Source: JBGAPH01 sp046349955
GTDB lineage: Bacteria > Planctomycetota > Planctomycetia > Pirellulales > JBGAPH01
Direction of reading: 5' to 3'
Length of the DNA: 64,000 nt
Assembly (NCBI GenBank): GCA_046349955.1
Contig: JAXMBI010000010.1
Coordinates: 146,848-210,847, forward strand
The translations under genes and the position numbers were made by a program. Below the pieces are notes generated by a model. It was not told the origin of the DNA and made no database searches. It saw only the letters and a list, made by a program, of their open reading frames with translations. Shown one piece after another: positions 60,601 to 64,000 of this stretch. Each line of letters opens with the position of its first letter. The stretch's first letter is position 1.

Positions 60601-60777
60601 GTGTTTCCCAGGCTCTATTTGATCGTCGGCGGCTTGTTGCTCGCCGGCTATGCCTACGCCGGGTTCACCGGCTGGGAGCCGTCGGCGCCCGAGCATGTGG
60701 CGCAGGCAGGCACGGCGCGGCAGTCGCCGGGGGGCTATCGTTCGTTCTGGTTCTCTGGCTGGCGAGGAGGAAAGTAG
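60601..60777 (+). CDS. 58-aa single-pass membrane peptide in the polyamine operon
   Basis: GTG 60601 (GGAG 9-12 nt upstream) to TAG 60775-60777, directly abutting the DUF350 ATG at 60778. The product has one N-terminal helix (LYLIVGGLLLAGYAYAGF), then an Ala/Pro spacer and a basic aromatic tail (GGYRSFWFSGWRGGK). The tail with aromatic residues and a GGK end looks conserved in kind. The gene falls below common length cut-offs. The position inside the operon and the abutting start favour a real gene. Confidence 0.6.
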   Translation: MFPRLYLIVGGLLLAGYAYAGFTGWEPSAPEHVAQAGTARQSPGGYRSFWFSGWRGGK

Positions 60778-60993
60778 ATGGACCTGTCCGAGCTGTTGCG
60801 TCCGCTCGTGCTCTCCGTCGTGTTCGCCACGATCGGACTGGGGATGTTCGCGGTCTGCTTCCTGATCGTGCTCAAGGTCACGCCGTTCTCGGTGCGGAAG
60901 GAGATCGAGGAAGATCAGAACGTGGCTTTGGCGATCATCATCGCCTCGATGCTGCTGGGGATTGCGCTGATCGTGGCCGCGGCGATTCATTGA
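60778..60993 (+). CDS. DUF350 membrane protein
   Basis: A 71-aa protein with two transmembrane helices (SVVFATIGLGMFAVCFLIVL; LAIIIASMLLGIALIVAAAI) joined by a short charged loop (KEIEEDQNVA), the DUF350 (YjfL-like) pattern; the loop motif and small size are typical. It abuts the preceding and following genes (stop TGA overlaps the next possible TTG start), so it is a central operon member. DUF350 proteins recur beside DUF4178, PspA-like and aminopropyltransferase genes. Confidence 0.85.
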   Translation: MDLSELLRPLVLSVVFATIGLGMFAVCFLIVLKVTPFSVRKEIEEDQNVALAIIIASMLLGIALIVAAAIH

Positions 60994-61010
60994 AAAAGAG
61001 CGATCGATTG

Positions 61011-61448
61011 ATGGGATCTGCTCCGCCCGACACTCCCGGCCCGGCCCGCAACTCTCCGCGACGCCGGCTCGTGTACGCAACGATTGCGGCCGGCATCCTG
61101 GCATTTTCCTGGCTCGGGGTCACGGCCTGGGAACGCGTTCAAGATCAGCGAACGCGCGAACAAATGGAAGCCGTGGCGGCTTCGTTCGAGCGTGACGGCT
61201 TTAGGGACGTTCGTGTTCGACGAGACAAATCGATTGGGCCGTTTCACGCTCGGCGTTTCATGGTGTCGATGGAGGGAGACGTGACTCGTATCTCGGCGGA
61301 AACGGCAGAAACGGTCGCAAGCAACGAGCGCCTCCTTGCTTTCGTCGTCCGCGAAGACGAAGCGCGAGTGGTTCCAGACTTTCGCTCGCCCCGAGGGTTC
61401 GTCATGTCGGCCGACGCGGGAAGGTGTTTTTTCCACAGACCCGATTAG
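61011..61448 (+). CDS. Single-pass membrane protein of unknown function
   Basis: A 145-aa protein with an N-terminal cytoplasmic basic segment (GPARNSPRRRL), one helix (VYATIAAGILAFSWLGVTAW) and a C-terminal exported domain (REQMEAVAASFERDGFRDVR; AETAETVASNERLLAFVVRE). ATG 61011 is used; TTG 60990 (overlapping the DUF350 stop) is an alternative. It lies between DUF350 and the aminopropyltransferase in one operon. No family was recognised. Confidence 0.55.
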   Translation: MGSAPPDTPGPARNSPRRRLVYATIAAGILAFSWLGVTAWERVQDQRTREQMEAVAASFERDGFRDVRVRRDKSIGPFHARRFMVSMEGDVTRISAETAETVASNERLLAFVVREDEARVVPDFRSPRGFVMSADAGRCFFHRPD

Positions 61449-61483
61449 GTCGCGAACCATTTCCAATCCACAATGCCCCTTCG

Positions 61484-62989
61484 ATGAACACCACCTGGCT
61501 CCTCTTCCTCAACGTCCTAATCATCGCCACCTGCGGGCTGGTCTACGAGTTGCTCGCCGGCACACTGGCCAGCTACGTGCTCGGCGACTCGGTGACGCAG
61601 TTCTCGCTGATCATCGGACTGTATCTTTCGGCCATGGGCGTGGGGGCCTGGCTCTCGAACTATGTCGAGGAGCGGCTCGCGCGCACGTTCATCGAGGTCG
61701 AGCTGGGAGTGGCGCTGCTGGGGGGCCTTTCGGCGCCGCTGCTGTTCTTTGGCTTCGGGCGGCTGTCGAACTTCCACGTGCTGCTCTACTCGGTCGTGTT
61801 TGCGATCGGCGTGCTCGTGGGGCTCGAGTTGCCACTGCTGATGCGGATCTTGCGGAACAACATGGAGTTCAAGGATCTGGTGGCTCGCGTGCTCGCGTTC
61901 GACTATTTGGGCGCGCTCGTCGCCTCGCTGCTATTTCCCTTGTTGCTTGTGCCGCGGCTGGGCCTGGTGCGCACCTCGCTCGTGTTCGGCTTGCTCAACG
62001 CGGCCGTCGGCCTGTGGGGCACCTGGCTGCTGCGGCCGCAGCTTACGCGCGGCGTGCTCGGCCTGCGGGCTCGCTGCGTGGCCGTGCTTGCTCTGTTGGT
62101 CCTCGGAGTCGTCTACGCCGAGCGGCTGACATCGCTCGCCGAAGACAATCTTTACGCCGACGAAATCGTGTATGCCCGTACGAGCCCCTACCAGCGGATC
62201 GTGCTCACGCGGAGCCGCGCCGGCTTTCAGCTCTTCCTGAGCGGCAACCTGCAGTTCAGCTCGGCCGACGAGTATCGCTATCACGAGGCGCTCGTGCATC
62301 CGGCGCTGCTCTTGGCGGGCGCGCCCAAGCGAGTGCTGATTCTCGGTGGCGGCGACGGCTTGGCCGCCCGCGAGTTATTACGCTACCCGAGCGTCGAGCG
62401 GGTGACGCTGGTGGACCTCGACCCAGCGATGACCCAACTCTCTGAGCGTTTTCCGCCGCTCGGCGAGCTCAACGGCGGCGCCCTGCGCGATCCGCGCGTC
62501 GAAGTGGTGAACGAAGACGCCATGCTGTGGCTGGAGACGCCGCGCGAGAAGTACGACGCGGTCCTCATCGACTTCCCCGACCCCAACAACTTCGCCCTCG
62601 GCAAGCTCTACACCACGCGGTTTTACCGTTTGCTGCGCGGCGCGCTCACGCCCGAAGCCGCGATCGGCGTGCAATGCACGTCGCCGCTGTTCGCCCGCAG
62701 CGCCTATTGGTGCATCGTGCGGACGATGGAGGCGGCCGGCCTGCACGTGCGGCCGTATCACGTGGCGGTGCCGAGTTTCGGCGTGTGGGGGTTCGCGCTC
62801 GCGCGGGCAACGCCGTTCGAGTTGCCGGCGGGCGATCTGCCGCGAGACCTAAAGTTTCTCGACTCGCAGAGCCTGGCGGCCATGTTCACGCTCTCGCCCG
62901 ACCTGGGACCGGTGCCGGTGGAGATCAACCGGCTCGACAATCAGGCGCTCGTGCGCTACTACGATCGCGAATGGCGGCGGTGGAACTGA
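61484..62989 (+). CDS. Membrane-anchored polyamine aminopropyltransferase
   Basis: A 501-aa protein. The first 215 residues carry 7-8 helices (LIIATCGLVYELLAGTLASY; FSLIIGLYLSAMGVGAWLSN; NFHVLLYSVVFAIGVLVGLE). The rest is a spermidine-synthase-type domain: YRYHEALVHP, GGGDGLAARELLRYP (AdoMet loop), VTLVDLDPAMTQLS, and DFPDPNNFALGKLYTTRFY. The usual DSTDP motif reads DFPDP, as in the membrane-bound branch. It should use decarboxylated AdoMet from the speD gene. Where its product goes is unknown. Confidence 0.88.
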   Translation: MNTTWLLFLNVLIIATCGLVYELLAGTLASYVLGDSVTQFSLIIGLYLSAMGVGAWLSNYVEERLARTFIEVELGVALLGGLSAPLLFFGFGRLSNFHVLLYSVVFAIGVLVGLELPLLMRILRNNMEFKDLVARVLAFDYLGALVASLLFPLLLVPRLGLVRTSLVFGLLNAAVGLWGTWLLRPQLTRGVLGLRARCVAVLALLVLGVVYAERLTSLAEDNLYADEIVYARTSPYQRIVLTRSRAGFQLFLSGNLQFSSADEYRYHEALVHPALLLAGAPKRVLILGGGDGLAARELLRYPSVERVTLVDLDPAMTQLSERFPPLGELNGGALRDPRVEVVNEDAMLWLETPREKYDAVLIDFPDPNNFALGKLYTTRFYRLLRGALTPEAAIGVQCTSPLFARSAYWCIVRTMEAAGLHVRPYHVAVPSFGVWGFALARATPFELPAGDLPRDLKFLDSQSLAAMFTLSPDLGPVPVEINRLDNQALVRYYDREWRRWN

Positions 62990-63015
62990 CGGCTTGCGGC
63001 GTTTGCGCTTATTAG

Positions 63016-63036
63016 CCCCCGGCGCGTCGCCGGGGG
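63016..63036 (+). terminator. Hairpin after the polyamine operon
   Basis: A perfect 9-bp GC stem, CCCCCGGCG with CGCCGGGGG, and a 3-nt loop, 26 bp after the stop of the aminopropyltransferase gene. Confidence 0.6.
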
Positions 63037-63097
63037 TGGAGCATGGCGACCCACCGATCGCGGCAACCAGCGCGTTCACGCGGCATCGACCGGCGTT

Positions 63098-63120
63098 GCC
63101 CCCCGTCATTGACGGGGGGC
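63098..63120. terminator. Hairpin at the end of the convergent dehydrogenase gene
   Basis: A perfect 10-bp stem, GCCCCCCGTC with GACGGGGGGC, and a 3-nt loop. Its right side touches the stop codon of the minus-strand gene (63120-63122). Together with the hairpin at 63016 it separates two convergent transcripts. Confidence 0.6.
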
Positions 63121-64000
63121 TAAGATCGGGCTCGGCGGCGAGTGAGCAGGGCCATGCCGAGAACCAAGAGCAGCCACGCTGCCGGTTCCGGCACGGCCGT
63201 GGTCTTGAGCACCTGCCCCGCGCTGCCGAAGGGGCCGAGGTTCTTCCCAGCCATTAGGTAGAGCTCGCCGTCGGGACCTTGGCCAAAGCCTTTGACGAAC
63301 AGGCCGAGCGGTCGGTCGGCTGCGCCCAACTGGAGCTCGTTGATCACGCCGGTCGCCAGATCGGCGTAGAACAGCCGGCCCGAGGGCCCGTCGAAGGTCT
63401 TGGAGAAGTCGCCGAACACGTACTTGCCGTCGAGGGCCGGAATGGCCGAACCGTGATAGACGAAGCCGCCGATGATCGAGATCCCTTCATCGTGGTCGTA
63501 CTGGGCTACCGGCTCGATCAGGCCGGCCGGCAAGCCGCTGAGATCGTTGCTCACTGTGCCATCAGCCTGCAGGAACTTGAAGGTCCCTTCCTTGAGCGGC
63601 CAGCCAAAGTTGCCGCCGAGGGTCGCCAGATCGATCTCCTCGACGTTGTTCTGCCCGACGTCAGCCACCACGAGACGGCCCGTCGGCGCGTCAAAGCTGA
63701 AGCGGAACGGATTGCGGAAGCCGTTGGCGTAGATTTCGTCGAGCCCAGGCGTGGCGCCGGCGAAGGGATTGTCGTTCGGAATGCCATATTGCCCGTTGGC
63801 GCTCGACGAGCCGTGCGGATCGATCCGCAGGATCTTGCCAAACGGGTTCGAATTGTCCTGCGCGTTCCCCCCCGGGCTATGGCCAGGGCCGTCGTCGTTC
63901 GCCGCACCGCCGTCGCCAATCGCGACATAGAGGTAGCCGTCGGCGCCGAACGAGATCATGCCGGCGTTGTGGTTGAATTGCGGATCATCGATGCGGAACA
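63120..64000 (-). CDS. PQQ-dependent sugar-dehydrogenase-like protein with PEP-CTERM tail, C-terminal part
   Basis: The gene continues past the right edge; about 293 residues are visible. They include PQFNHNAGMISFGADGYLYV, GDGGAANDDGPGHSP, DEIYANGFRNPFRFSF, DVGQNNVEEID, and GGFVYHGSAIPALDGKYVFG, the soluble aldose sugar dehydrogenase/HHIP-type propeller. The end, VPEPAAWLLLVLGMALL plus TRRRARS, is a PEP-CTERM sorting signal, removed by an exosortase. It is likely an exported, possibly surface-retained, dehydrogenase or sugar-binding propeller. Confidence 0.87.
   Translation of the reverse strand, partial: FRIDDPQFNHNAGMISFGADGYLYVAIGDGGAANDDGPGHSPGGNAQDNSNPFGKILRIDPHGSSSANGQYGIPNDNPFAGATPGLDEIYANGFRNPFRFSFDAPTGRLVVADVGQNNVEEIDLATLGGNFGWPLKEGTFKFLQADGTVSNDLSGLPAGLIEPVAQYDHDEGISIIGGFVYHGSAIPALDGKYVFGDFSKTFDGPSGRLFYADLATGVINELQLGAADRPLGLFVKGFGQGPDGELYLMAGKNLGPFGSAGQVLKTTAVPEPAAWLLLVLGMALLTRRRARS

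Noticed and set aside
1..64000. CRISPR array, integrase, transposase or prophage genes
   Set aside because: No regularly spaced direct repeats and no DDE, HUH, serine or tyrosine recombinase motifs were noticed; the HNH gene stands alone in a non-phage context.

Overview
The window looks like a chromosomal segment of a planctomycete, probably of the Pirellulales type. This is inferred from gene content, not from a marker gene. Supporting signs are two DUF1559 pseudopilin-like proteins, a DUF1501 Tat-exported protein, a secreted protein with a cytochrome-like CxxxxCH site, a PEP-CTERM-tailed PQQ-type dehydrogenase, small membrane proteins that begin with the FSLRxxF motif, an RTX-type protein with an FETLSPRL-like leader, high GC, frequent GTG/TTG starts and weak Shine-Dalgarno use. 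No tRNA, rRNA, CRISPR array, prophage or insertion sequence was recognised.

Layout. 0-12 kb: end of an MMPL/RND transporter, a GT8-like glycosyltransferase, a HEAT-like exported protein, trpD, a zinc-ribbon/truncated acyl-carrier protein, an HNH nuclease, an exported thermonuclease, a DUF1559 protein, phoU, then a minus-strand run of proC, two small conserved proteins, a J-domain protein, rnpA and yidD. 12-19 kb: a MerR-HTH/B12-binding-like regulator divergent from a fasciclin-domain protein, followed by a primary-like sigma-70 factor, a Tyr-less SDR, a VOC protein and a class V aminotransferase. 17-26 kb: planctomycete secretome genes (CxxxxCH protein, EF-hand lipoprotein coupled to a DUF1559 protein, DUF1501), a sensor kinase and lipoproteins. 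25-31 kb: rhaB, a cysH-Rrf2 pair, a PDZ-containing lgt, a DUF486 membrane protein and fabI. 31-43 kb: a Ski2-like helicase, an SDR, small membrane proteins, purU, a sugar-phosphate isomerase-like protein, a Tat metallophosphoesterase, an unrecognised duplicated 300-aa protein and a class III aminotransferase. 44-51 kb: a 947-aa modular RTX-like protein, a PQQ beta-propeller protein and Tex.

51-58 kb holds a minus-strand heavy-metal efflux operon: a His-rich exported protein, a lipoprotein, an adaptor with two membrane-fusion units in one chain, and a CusA/CzcA pump. Divergent from it, 58-63 kb holds a six-gene plus-strand operon: AdoMet decarboxylase, a double DUF4178 zinc-ribbon membrane protein, a 58-aa membrane peptide, DUF350, a single-pass membrane protein and a membrane-anchored aminopropyltransferase. 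It reads as a membrane-associated polyamine or polyamine-conjugate system of unknown product and is the most interesting unit here.

Between genes there are several families of imperfect palindromic repeats, strong hairpins at gene ends, and one large unexplained inverted repeat at 12042-12175.
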